62,345 nucleotides of DNA from UBA4644 sp900555855 (GTDB taxonomy: Bacteria > Bacillota > Clostridia > Oscillospirales > Butyricicoccaceae). Where the stretch lies: assembly GCA_052289195.1 (NCBI GenBank), contig DAWAJD010000009.1, positions 1 through 62,345 of the forward strand, read 5' to 3'. The notes under the pieces are model-generated. The model saw only the letters and a program-made list of their open reading frames with translations, was not told where the DNA came from and ran no database searches. The translations under genes were made by a program, and so were the position numbers. Positions within the stretch are counted from its first letter, which is position 1. Each line of letters starts with the position of its first letter. Shown in pieces: positions 33,072-40,915 of the stretch.

Positions 33072-33101
33072 TTATTCACACTTTCCACAGAGTTTTCCAC
33101 A
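33072..33101. other. Three DnaA-box-like 9-mers
   Basis: TTATTCACA (33072-33080), CTTTCCACA (33081-33089) and TTTTCCACA (33093-33101). The first and third differ from TTATCCACA at one position, the second at two. Clustering in 30 bases is suggestive only. Confidence 0.35.
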
Positions 33102-33141
33102 CAGCGCCCGCCGTTTCCCGCTGCAAACGCTGCCCTGCCCT

Positions 33142-33180
33142 TGCAAAAAAAGAAAAAGCGGCGAAAAAAACGCCGCTTTC
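33142..33180 (-). terminator. Terminator of polA-rimI-tsaD
   Basis: A 9-bp stem (33179-33171 with 33163-33155) around an A/T loop, followed on the minus strand by TTCTTTTTTT. Confidence 0.85.
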
Positions 33181-33226
33181 CGCAGGGCTGTGTGGAAGAT
33201 CGCTTCCAATTTATACCGGCCGGCCT

Positions 33227-34264
33227 TTACAGTGCGTTGTCAAAGCGGCACACATCCTCCGAGGCCGCCATGGTGGCAAAGCAGTTCTGATCCGGCGCGC
33301 CCACATTGCCCGCCATCAGCTCAAAATAAGCCTGGCAGGCGATCATGCTGCCATTGTCGCCGCAGAGGGACAGGGGCGGCAGATAAAGCGCCAGCCCCGC
33401 CCGGTCACATTCCCGCTGCAGCATGGCCCGCAGGGTGCTGTTTGCCGCCACGCCGCCGGCGGCCGCCACCCGGCGTCTTCCCCGCTGCTTTGCCGCCGCA
33501 ATGACCCTGGGCACCACGGTCTCCGCCACCGCACAGGACACCGCCGCCGCCAGATCCGGGCCGGAGACGGTCTCGCCCTTCTGGGCGGCGTTGTGGACCA
33601 GGTTCACCGCCGCAGTCTTCAGGCCGCTGAAGGAAACATCCAGCGAATCCCGGATGCCCGCGTGGGGCAGCCGGTAGCGGCCCGGGTCGCCCTCCCTTGC
33701 GAGCCGGTCCATGGCTGCGCCGCCGGGATAGGGCAGGCCCAGCACCCGGGCGATCTTGTCGAAGGCTTCCCCCGCCGCGTCGTCCCTTGTGGTGCCCAGC
33801 ACCTGCATATGGGTATAGTCCGCAATGTCCAGAATGACCGTATGTCCGCCGGAAGCCACCAGCGCCGTCATGGGCGGCTCCAGCTCTGGAAAGGCCACAT
33901 AGTTGGCCGCCACATGGCCCCGGATATGATGGACGGGCACGAAGGGCCTGTCCAGCGCCATGGCCGCGGCCTTGGCAAAGTTTGCCCCTACCAGCAGCGC
34001 GCCGATAAGGCCCGGCGCACAGGTGGCCGCCACCGCATCCAGCTCCTCCCGCCGGACGCCGGCCTGCCGCAGCGCCTGCTCCGCCACCAGCGAGACCTTT
34101 TCGATATGCTTGCGGGAAGCGATCTCCGGCACCACGCCGCCGTACAGGGCGTGCATATCCGCCTGAGAATAGACCACATCCGCCAGGATCTCTCTCCCGT
34201 CCCGGCTGACGGCGCAGGCCGTCTCGTCGCAGGAGCTTTCGATCGCAAGGATCAGCTTGCTCAT
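33227..34264 (-). CDS. tsaD: tRNA N6-adenosine threonylcarbamoyltransferase
   Basis: Transfers threonylcarbamoyl to A37 of ANN-decoding tRNAs, with TsaB and TsaE as partners. The Kae1/TsaD signature is plain: AIESSCDETACAV at the N-terminus, GGVVPEIASRKH, and the metal-binding H113/H117 in VHHIRGHVAAN. 345 aa is standard. Its ATG overlaps the rimI stop (ATGA). Last gene of polA-rimI-tsaD. TsaB and TsaE are not in this window. Confidence 0.97.
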   Translation of the reverse strand: MSKLILAIESSCDETACAVSRDGREILADVVYSQADMHALYGGVVPEIASRKHIEKVSLVAEQALRQAGVRREELDAVAATCAPGLIGALLVGANFAKAAAMALDRPFVPVHHIRGHVAANYVAFPELEPPMTALVASGGHTVILDIADYTHMQVLGTTRDDAAGEAFDKIARVLGLPYPGGAAMDRLAREGDPGRYRLPHAGIRDSLDVSFSGLKTAAVNLVHNAAQKGETVSGPDLAAAVSCAVAETVVPRVIAAAKQRGRRRVAAAGGVAANSTLRAMLQRECDRAGLALYLPPLSLCGDNGSMIACQAYFELMAGNVGAPDQNCFATMAASEDVCRFDNAL

Positions 34265-34725
34265 TTCTGTTCCACCTCCCGCGCCATCAAAAGCGCGTTT
34301 TCCACGGGCTTTTCATAATACCGCTTCCGCAGGCCCACCTGCCGGAAGCCGAAGCGCTCATAGCATCGAATGGCGGGGAGATTGCTCTCCCGTACCTCCA
34401 GAAAGACCGTCTCCGCCTGTCTTTCCCGGGCGTCTGCCAGCAGCCATTCCAGCAGCCGGGAGGCGATATGCTCCCGCCGGTGCGCCGGCCGGACGGCCAC
34501 ATTGACGATCTCCCATTCCTCTCCCAGCTGCCGCGTGCCGATATAGCCCAGCACCTGCGCCCCCTCCGTGCAGAGATAATACACGGACAGGGGGTTGGAG
34601 AGCTCCTCCGCAAGGCTCTCCCGGCTCCAGGGATCGGAAAAGCACTGCACCTCCAGCTCCGCCAGCTGGTCGATATGCTCCGGCCGGAGATGGCAGAAGG
34701 TCAGGCTCTCATTTCTTTGCGTCAT
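34261..34725 (-). CDS. rimI: Ribosomal protein S18-alanine N-acetyltransferase
   Basis: 154 aa GNAT enzyme of the RimI group. LEVQCFSDPWSRESLAEEL, EIVNVAVRPAHRREHIASRLL (the acetyl-CoA pocket) and ETVFLEVRESNLPAIRCYERFGF are the expected motifs. The start at 34725 follows GGAGAG; it overlaps the polA end by 17 bases. RimI next to tsaD is a widespread pairing. Substrate is by family: the N-terminus of S18. Confidence 0.93.
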   Translation of the reverse strand: MTQRNESLTFCHLRPEHIDQLAELEVQCFSDPWSRESLAEELSNPLSVYYLCTEGAQVLGYIGTRQLGEEWEIVNVAVRPAHRREHIASRLLEWLLADARERQAETVFLEVRESNLPAIRCYERFGFRQVGLRKRYYEKPVENALLMAREVEQK

Positions 34726-37393
34726 ACCAGGTCTCTCCATAGCTCACCTCGGCCACCAGCGGCGTTTTCAGCTGGGCGGCCCCCTCCATTTCCTCCTTCA
34801 GCAGGGCGCAGGCCCGTTCCAGCTCCTCCCGGGGCGTCTCCAGGATCAGCTCGTCGTGGACCTGCAGGATCAGCCGGGTGCGCATCTGCTCCTGCTGCAG
34901 CCGCCGGGCCACCCGCACCATGGCCAGCTTGATGATGTCTGCCGCCGTCCCCTGAATGGGGGCGTTCATAGCGGCCCGCTGGCCGAAGGAGCGCAGCTGG
35001 AAGTTGGCGCTCTTCAGCTCCGGCAGCCACCGCCGCCGGCCGTAGAGCGTGGTCACATAGCCCTGCTTCGCGCCCTCCTTTTTGACTCGGTCCATATAGT
35101 CCCGGACGCCGTGGTAGCGCTCCAGATAGGCGTCGATATACTGCTGGGCCTCCTTGCTGCTCACATGGATATCGTCTGCCAGCGACCAGGCGGAGATGCC
35201 GTAAACGATGCCGAAGTTGACCGCCTTTGCGGCGGAGCGCAGCTGGGGCGTTACCAGCTCCAGCGGGATGTGGAACACCTGCGAGGCCGTCACCGCGTGG
35301 AAATCCTCCCCAGAGGCAAAGGCCTCCTGCATGGCGGCGTCGTCTGCCATGTGCGCCAGCACCCGCAGCTCGATCTGGGAATAGTCCGCGTCCACCAGCA
35401 GCCAGCCCTCCCGGGGCACGAAGCACCGGCGCACCTCGCTTCCCTGCTGCTGCCGGACGGGCAGGTTCTGCAGGTTGGGATCTGCGGAGCTGAGCCGGCC
35501 CGTGGCGGTCACCGTCTGGTGAAAGGTGGAGTGGATGCGGCCGTCCGGCCCGATATAGCGGCTCAGGCCCTCCACATAGGTGCTCTTCAGCTTGGAGGCC
35601 TTGCGCCAGCGCAGGACGGCGTCTACCAGCGGACTGTCCTTCCGGCGCTTTTCCAGGGTGTCTGCATCGGTGGCATAGCCGGAGCGGGTCTTTTTGCCCG
35701 CCTTCAGGCCCTGCTCCTCAAAGAGCACCGTCCCCAGCTGCTTGGGCGAGCCGATCTTGAACTCATGGCCCGCCAGCCGGTAGATCTCCTTTTCCCAGCC
35801 GGAGATCTCCTCCTCCAGCGCCCGCCCAAAGGCCTGCAGCCGCGTTTCGTCCACAGCCATGCCCGCCTGCTGCATCTGGGCCAGCACCGGCGTCAGCGGC
35901 AGCTCGATGGTCTCATAAAGCTCCCGCATTCCCTGCTGCCGCAGCTTCTTTTCCAGCACCTCCTGCAGACATTCCGCCGCCGCGGCGCGGCTGGCGGCCC
36001 GGGCATAGCGCATGGCCCGGTCCGGAAGCTCCGCCGGGCCGTCCAGCAGCGAGAGCTGTCCCTCCGGCTCGGCATCCTCCCCCCGGCAGGGGGTGAAGCC
36101 GCAATATTTCCGGCAGACCGCGTCGATCTCATAAGCGCCTGCCGCCGGATCCAGCAGATAGGCGGCGATGGCGGAATCAAAGACCCAGTTTTCCGCCGGG
36201 ACGCCCGCCTCCAGCAGGCGGCACAGCAGGGGCTTGATCCCGTGGCCGGCCTTGGGCAGCGCCGGCGGCAGCAGCAGCGCCAGCGCCCGGTCCCAATCGC
36301 CGGTATAGCGCTCCCGATCCAGCAAATAAGCCTCCGCCTGCTCCTCCGAGGGCGACTGCTGCACGGCGATCAGAGAAAGCTCCGCCTCCGCCCGGACATA
36401 GGCCGTCTTTCCGCAGGCCAGAAGGGCCTGTCCCGCCTGACGGACCTGCTCCTCCGTCAGAAGCTCCGTCATATGGCATTCGCCCTCCCAGACGGGCCCT
36501 CCCGCCAGATCCTCCTCCGTGGGCTTGAGGCCCATCTTTTCAATGAAGCGGACGAAGCCCAGCCGGAAAAACAGGGCATAAAGCTCCGGCTTGTAGTCTG
36601 CCGGGGTCCAGCGGGTCTCCGCCGGGTGAAAATCCATGGGCACATTGGTGTCGATGGTGGCCAGCGCATAGGACATCCGGGCGCTCTCCAGGCCCTCCGC
36701 CAGCTTTCTGCGCATGCCAGGCCGAAGCTCCAGCTCCTCCAGATGGGCATAGACCTGCTCCATGCTGCCCCAGCGGCGCAGCAGCTCCATGGCGGTCTTT
36801 TCTCCGATGCCGGGGACGCCGGGGATGTTGTCGGAGGGATCGCCCATCAGGGCCTTCAGATCCACGATCCGGGGCGGCTCGAAGCCATATTCCTCCCGGA
36901 AGCGCTCCGGCGTGTAGCGGATGGTCTCCGTCTTGCCCATGCGGTTTTTTACATGGAGCACGGTGGTGCTTTCGGAGATCAGCTGAAAGCTGTCCTTGTC
37001 GCCGGTGACCAGCAGGCAGGCGTCTCCCGCCTGAGCGCCCAGACGGCACATGGTCCCCAGCAGATCGTCTGCCTCATAGCCCGCCAGCTCCACCCGCAGG
37101 ATGCCCATGGCGTCCAGCACAGATTTCAGCACCGGCAGCTGCAGGGCCAGCTCCTCCGGCATGGGCTTGCGCTGGGCCTTATAGCCGTCGTAGGCCTTGT
37201 GGCGGAAGGTTGGCTCCCGCCGGTCAAAGGCCACGCAGAGCCCATCGGGCTTTTCCTCCTCCAGCAGCTTCTGCAAAATGGCCACAAAGCCATAGACCGC
37301 GTTGGTGGGCGTCCCGTCGGGGGCGTTCAGCGGCCGCACGCCGTAAAAGGCCCGGTTGATCAGGCTGTTGCCGTCCAGAACCATCAGTTTCAT
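34709..37393 (-). CDS. polA: DNA polymerase I
   Basis: 894 aa polymerase for Okazaki-fragment processing and repair. It has an N-terminal 5'-3' exonuclease domain (MVLDGNSLINRAFYG, later VPGIGEKTAMELL), a central 3'-5' exonuclease-like region, and the polymerase domain with motif A DYSQIELRVLAHMADD, motif B RSAAKAVNFGIVYGIS and motif C VHDELILETP. The central domain lacks a D-x-E exo I motif, so proofreading is probably absent, as in B. subtilis Pol I. GGGAGG precedes the start. First gene of polA-rimI-tsaD. Confidence 0.97.
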   Translation of the reverse strand: MKLMVLDGNSLINRAFYGVRPLNAPDGTPTNAVYGFVAILQKLLEEEKPDGLCVAFDRREPTFRHKAYDGYKAQRKPMPEELALQLPVLKSVLDAMGILRVELAGYEADDLLGTMCRLGAQAGDACLLVTGDKDSFQLISESTTVLHVKNRMGKTETIRYTPERFREEYGFEPPRIVDLKALMGDPSDNIPGVPGIGEKTAMELLRRWGSMEQVYAHLEELELRPGMRRKLAEGLESARMSYALATIDTNVPMDFHPAETRWTPADYKPELYALFFRLGFVRFIEKMGLKPTEEDLAGGPVWEGECHMTELLTEEQVRQAGQALLACGKTAYVRAEAELSLIAVQQSPSEEQAEAYLLDRERYTGDWDRALALLLPPALPKAGHGIKPLLCRLLEAGVPAENWVFDSAIAAYLLDPAAGAYEIDAVCRKYCGFTPCRGEDAEPEGQLSLLDGPAELPDRAMRYARAASRAAAAECLQEVLEKKLRQQGMRELYETIELPLTPVLAQMQQAGMAVDETRLQAFGRALEEEISGWEKEIYRLAGHEFKIGSPKQLGTVLFEEQGLKAGKKTRSGYATDADTLEKRRKDSPLVDAVLRWRKASKLKSTYVEGLSRYIGPDGRIHSTFHQTVTATGRLSSADPNLQNLPVRQQQGSEVRRCFVPREGWLLVDADYSQIELRVLAHMADDAAMQEAFASGEDFHAVTASQVFHIPLELVTPQLRSAAKAVNFGIVYGISAWSLADDIHVSSKEAQQYIDAYLERYHGVRDYMDRVKKEGAKQGYVTTLYGRRRWLPELKSANFQLRSFGQRAAMNAPIQGTAADIIKLAMVRVARRLQQEQMRTRLILQVHDELILETPREELERACALLKEEMEGAAQLKTPLVAEVSYGETWYDAKK

Positions 37394-37425
37394 CCTGCCA
37401 TCCTCCCTGGAGATGTGTTTTCTTT

Positions 37426-37454
37426 ATTATAAGCGGATACGGCCGGTTTTGAAA
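37426..37454 (-). promoter_or_regulatory. Probable promoter of polA
   Basis: Perfect minus-strand TATAAT (37431-37426). The -35 is weak (TTTCAA at 17 bp or TTCAAA at 16 bp). Confidence 0.5.
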
Positions 37455-37495
37455 GCCTTTTTGCAAAAAAATCCGGGAAAATCTGAAAAAACCGC

Positions 37496-37523
37496 TTGAC
37501 AAACGGCGGATATGCGGTATAAT
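37496..37523 (+). promoter_or_regulatory. Promoter of tRNA-Gln
   Basis: Perfect TTGACA (37496-37501) and perfect TATAAT (37518-37523), 16-bp spacer, 13 bases before the tRNA. This is a strong, stable-RNA type promoter. Confidence 0.88.
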
Positions 37524-37536
37524 AATTCTTGCGTTT

Positions 37537-37610
37537 AGCGAGATTGTGTAAGGGTAGCACGACAGACTCTGACTCTGTTTGTGAGGGTTCGAATCCTTCT
37601 CTCGCTGCCA
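37537..37610 (+). tRNA. tRNA-Gln (anticodon CTG)
   Basis: Cloverleaf by eye: acceptor arm AGCGAGA (37537-37543) pairs with TCTCGCT (37600-37606), then discriminator G and encoded CCA (37608-37610). The anticodon stem is ACAGA/TCTGT with loop CTCTGAC, giving anticodon CTG. The T-arm is GAGGG TTCGAAT CCTTC. The D-stem is short (GTG/CAC). It is followed by its own terminator. Confidence 0.93.
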
Positions 37611-37650
37611 TGCAGACAGCTCGTCCAATCGGACGGGCTGTTTTTGCGTT
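37589..37650 (+). repeat. Direct repeat copy 1 (att-like, tRNA-Gln 3' end)
   Basis: A 62-base sequence covering the T-loop to CCA end of tRNA-Gln plus its terminator. It is repeated exactly at 37953-38014. Duplication of a tRNA 3' end is the usual footprint of a tRNA-targeting integrase. Confidence 0.92.
37618..37645 (+). terminator. Terminator of tRNA-Gln
   Basis: A 9-bp stem with one G-T pair (AGCTCGTCC/GGACGGGCT, loop AATC) followed by TTTTT. A second identical copy is at 37982-38009. Confidence 0.85.
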
Positions 37651-38199
37651 ATCTGGTGCGGAAGCGGGGCTTGTCTCCACTTACACAGTGGAGACAAAGG
37701 GGGGTGCCCGCTCCGCATCACTTTCCCAGGCTGATGAAAGGTTGCCCGCTCAGTTTCCCTGTCCCCGTCCAAAAAGAAGAGGGGTTACGGGAGGAACATG
37801 GTTCCGCCCGTCAGATCGCGCGCGGCCCGCTTTGCGGTGCCGCAATGGCGTTTCCGCAGAAACGCCCGCGATCAGGAGGGAGCCGCTTTGTGCGGCGACC
37901 GAGGCGGTCAAATGAAACGGGGCCCCCGCACGGGCCTGCCCTGCGGGGCAGCTCGAATCCTTCTCTCGCTGCCATGCAGACAGCTCGTCCAATCGGACGG
38001 GCTGTTTTTGCGTTGTTGGAAAGGCTTTGCCCGCGCCCATTAAAAAGGGACTGAGATGCTCCAGGGGTGCCAAGCGCTGCGAAGGACGAAACGCGGTGAA
38101 GGGCGCTGCGTCCCGCCGCCCCTTGCGGTCCGGGTAAGCGGAGTGGACGATCTGCTTCTGCTTTGCGGTTCGAAAATTCCGTTTTTTGCAAATTTTCCC
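37651..38199. other. Gene-poor region enclosed by and following the tRNA repeat
   Basis: Between the two 62-bp repeats lie 302 bases with a perfect 10-bp inverted repeat (37671-37680 with 37688-37697) and no integrase, recombinase or other credible gene. From 38015 to 38199 there is GC-rich sequence without a supported reading frame. This may be a deletion remnant of an integrated element or of a second tRNA copy. Confidence 0.6.
37953..38014 (+). repeat. Direct repeat copy 2 (att-like)
   Basis: Exact 62/62 copy of 37589-37650, at a distance of 364 bases. It contains only the 3' part of tRNA-Gln and the terminator, so it is not a functional tRNA. Confidence 0.92.
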
Positions 38200-38228
38200 T
38201 TGTCCCGCCCGGGATTTCCTTTTATAAT
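38200..38228 (+). promoter_or_regulatory. Promoter of dppA
   Basis: TTGTCC (38200-38205), 17-bp spacer, perfect TATAAT (38223-38228). A hairpin-prone 85-base leader follows. Confidence 0.7.
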
Positions 38229-38314
38229 GAAATTCAGAAAGAACCCGGCTCCCCGGTCCGGGGCATTCGATCCCGCGAACCGCCGCGATTTCATAAAAAG
38301 GAGTTGTGAAAGCC

Positions 38315-39160
38315 ATGAAAGTCTACATTTCCATGGATGCGGAAGGCATCTCCGGAATCTATAAGCTCGGTCAGGTCATGACCAACCACCGGGAATATGA
38401 ATTTGCCCGCCGTATGATGGCAAACGATGTCAATGCGGCTGCCGAGGGCGCTTTTCAGGCCGGAGCAGAGCAGGTTATCGTCAACGACGCTCACAACGAC
38501 GGCTCCAATCTGCTCATCGAGCAGCTGGATCCCCGGATCGACCTGATCTCCGGAACGCTTCGTCCGCTGAGCATGGCCCAGGGCGCCGAGTTGGGCTGCG
38601 ACGCCGCGCTGCTCATCGGCTACCATCGGCGCAAAGGCGCCAAGGGCGTTATCAGCCACAGCTACTCCTATGGTTCCATGGTGGAGCTTTTCATCAACGG
38701 AAAGGTCGCCTCCGAGCATGATCTGGTGGGCTATTGTCTGGGTGCTTACGGTGTGCCGGTCGTTTTTCTTTCCGGCGACGATCTGGTCTGTGCCGATGCG
38801 CGGGAGAGCATTCCCGGCGTTTACACCGTGGAGACCAAAATTGCCATCAGCAACAATGCCGCCCTGTGCCACCACCCGCTGCGCAACGCCCAGCGCATCA
38901 CAGAGACCGTCAAGGCCGCTCTGCTCCATGCGCAGTCTGCAGGTGCCCAGCCCATGGTGCTGGAAGGCGAAGCCTGTATTGATGTGCGCTATTCCGCCGA
39001 GGTCCAGGCCGCCCGCGCCGCTGCCGCACCCAATACGCGCCGACTGGACGAAACCAGCGTCCGCTGCTTCGGCCCCGACTATCTGACGGCCTATCAGGCC
39101 TTTCTGACCGGTGCCTCTCTGGCCGGCAATTTTCGAGACGACGCCGACCTTTATCGCTGA
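38315..39160 (+). CDS. dppA: D-aminopeptidase DppA (peptidase family M55)
   Basis: Zinc-dependent aminopeptidase that releases N-terminal D-amino acids, for example D-Ala from D-Ala-D-Ala. KVYISMDAEGISGI carries the Asp and Glu metal ligands (D8, E10). VNDAHNDGSNLL, GYHRRKGAKGVISHSYS and a later Glu supply the rest. I take the ATG at 38315 (11 bases after AAGGAG) over a GTG nine bases upstream, giving 281 aa. It converges on a peptide ABC transporter operon, matching the dpp locus logic of importing and cleaving D-peptides. Confidence 0.92.
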   Translation: MKVYISMDAEGISGIYKLGQVMTNHREYEFARRMMANDVNAAAEGAFQAGAEQVIVNDAHNDGSNLLIEQLDPRIDLISGTLRPLSMAQGAELGCDAALLIGYHRRKGAKGVISHSYSYGSMVELFINGKVASEHDLVGYCLGAYGVPVVFLSGDDLVCADARESIPGVYTVETKIAISNNAALCHHPLRNAQRITETVKAALLHAQSAGAQPMVLEGEACIDVRYSAEVQAARAAAAPNTRRLDETSVRCFGPDYLTAYQAFLTGASLAGNFRDDADLYR

Positions 39161-39180
39161 CCTGCTGTTTTCTTACAGGG

Positions 39181-39217
39181 AAAGGCCCTTGCGGCTCTGC
39201 CGCAAGGGCCTTTCTGG
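39181..39217. terminator. Terminator between dppA and the transporter operon
   Basis: Perfect 15-bp stem (39181-39195 with 39199-39213), loop TCT, A/T-rich ends. It can serve both converging transcripts. Confidence 0.85.
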
Positions 39218-39257
39218 GACTTGCCGAAAAAGGAGAGAGTAATGAGCCTCGTTCTGA

Positions 39258-40859
39258 TCATTCCATGATATAGGCGTCGTTCAGGAACAGATTTCCGGTG
39301 GGCGTGGAAACCACACCGCCCAGCTTACTGCTCCAGCAGCGGTAGCCGGTGCCCCGCAGCAGCGGCATAATGGTCGCATAGTCAAACAGCTTCTCCTGGA
39401 CCTCTGCAATGAGCTTGGTGCGCTCATCGTAGTCCACGGTGCCGCGGACCTTGGCGACCATCGCCAGATAGCCTTCCCGATCCAAATTCGTACATTCCGC
39501 GGCAATGTCGCTGCGGTTGCAGAAATTATCCAGCAGCAGCATCGGCTCGGACCAGCCAAGGCTCAGGTACGCGATGTCAAAATTGCCCTCGCGGACGCCC
39601 TGATTCACATAGGACCAATCCTGCGTGGTGATGTTCATCTCGATGCCGATCGCCTTCATATCCTCCTGCAGCGACTGGGCCACGGTAATGGAATTGACCT
39701 GATCGCGGGAGCTGAAGGTGATGCTGAGCTTTTTGCCGTTTTTATCCACAAAGCCGTCGCCGTCGGTATCGGCCCAGCCGGCATCCGCCAGCAGCTTTTT
39801 GGCCTCCTCCACATCATATCCATAGTTTTTCTTGTAATAATCCGCCGCCTCCTGGCTGTAGTTCAGGCAATTATCCTGGATCAGCGAATAGGTGGCGCCG
39901 TTGTAGGCATCACTGTAGGCGTCCCACTTATCCCTGTCAAAGCCCCGGATGATGGCAAGGCGGACATTTTTATCCGCCAGGAATTCGTTTTTCGTGTTGA
40001 ATTCCGCATAGGCGGAGATCGCACAGCTGCTTTCCACCAGCGTCACGGCATCAGAGGCCTGCAGATCCTCCAGATAATCGGAGGGCGCAGAGTTCAGAAG
40101 GTCATATTCCCCATTGATCTGGCCGGTGTAATAGGTGAAGGCCTCTCCGCCCATGACCACATTGATCTTCTCCACATTGGGCTTGCCCTTGTTTTCCACC
40201 AGCGGATTGTGGGTCACATAGCCGGGGTTTGCCTTCAGCGTCACATAGGCGCCGGCCTGAAACTCCTCGATGTAGTAAGCGCCATAGGGGTGGCAGCCCC
40301 ACAGCAGCTCATCGTTGGTCATGCTGTCCAGCTCATCCTTGTCGATAACGCCCACGAAAGAGCTCATGAAATTATACTCCATGTCCGCCTGATATTCCTT
40401 CAGGTGGATGATCACATCCCGGCCATGGATCTCCATGGAATCAATCATCTGATAGCCGTCGGCCCAGGTGCTGTATTCCAGACCATGCTCCAGACTGGCC
40501 ACCACATCCTCCGGCTCCAGCTGCTCGCCGGTGGCATAATACATTCCCTCCGGGAAGGTCAGGGTCCAGGTCAGGCCGTCCTCGCTCCAGACGGATTTGG
40601 AAGCGATCTGAGGCAGTGCTCTGCCGTCGTCATCCATGGTCAGGATGCTGTCGGCTGCCAAGCCCTGAACGCCGTCGTTCCAGGAGTCCACAAGGAACAT
40701 ATCGATGCCCTCCCAGTTATCGCCCACGACGGTGAGCTCTGCCGGGATCTGCTTGCCTGTGCCTGTGTTCGGGGAGTCGTTTCCGGGTTCATTACCGCAG
40801 CCGGCGAGCATTGCCAGAACCATGATCGCGGCCAGCAGCAGCGCTAAGTACTTCTTCAT
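39258..40859 (-). CDS. Peptide ABC transporter substrate-binding lipoprotein (SBP family 5)
   Basis: 533 aa extracellular binding protein of the OppA/DppE type. The lipoprotein signal ends at LAGCGN with lipidated Cys21. The family signature around LTWTLTFPEGMYYATGEQLE and the internal SYSNITVAQ-like region are visible. I place the start at 40859 after GGAGG. It is the last gene of the operon, an unusual but known position. Peptide substrate is by family; the nearby DppA suggests D-amino-acid peptides. Confidence 0.9.
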   Translation of the reverse strand: MKKYLALLLAAIMVLAMLAGCGNEPGNDSPNTGTGKQIPAELTVVGDNWEGIDMFLVDSWNDGVQGLAADSILTMDDDGRALPQIASKSVWSEDGLTWTLTFPEGMYYATGEQLEPEDVVASLEHGLEYSTWADGYQMIDSMEIHGRDVIIHLKEYQADMEYNFMSSFVGVIDKDELDSMTNDELLWGCHPYGAYYIEEFQAGAYVTLKANPGYVTHNPLVENKGKPNVEKINVVMGGEAFTYYTGQINGEYDLLNSAPSDYLEDLQASDAVTLVESSCAISAYAEFNTKNEFLADKNVRLAIIRGFDRDKWDAYSDAYNGATYSLIQDNCLNYSQEAADYYKKNYGYDVEEAKKLLADAGWADTDGDGFVDKNGKKLSITFSSRDQVNSITVAQSLQEDMKAIGIEMNITTQDWSYVNQGVREGNFDIAYLSLGWSEPMLLLDNFCNRSDIAAECTNLDREGYLAMVAKVRGTVDYDERTKLIAEVQEKLFDYATIMPLLRGTGYRCWSSKLGGVVSTPTGNLFLNDAYIME

Positions 40860-40915
40860 TTTGCTTCCTCCATTCAAATTTATTTTTTATTTTCAAACGC
40901 CCTTGGCCGGGCGCT

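Larger units (their letters stand above)
32902..33226. other. Intergenic region between rex and tsaD
   Basis: Contains the rex promoter (32952-32980), a cluster of DnaA-box-like words (33072-33101) and the tsaD terminator (33142-33180). I see no gene here; short open frames lack ribosome binding sites. Confidence 0.6.

Noticed and set aside
34595..37432. 945 aa plus-strand frame opposite polA
   Set aside because: Antisense of an intact DNA polymerase I gene; no domain, start site or promoter.
37798..38043. Possible small gene between the tRNA-Gln repeats
   Set aside because: It has GGGAGG upstream, but the frame runs into the duplicated tRNA end, is Arg-rich without a family match and has no promoter. 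More likely chance.
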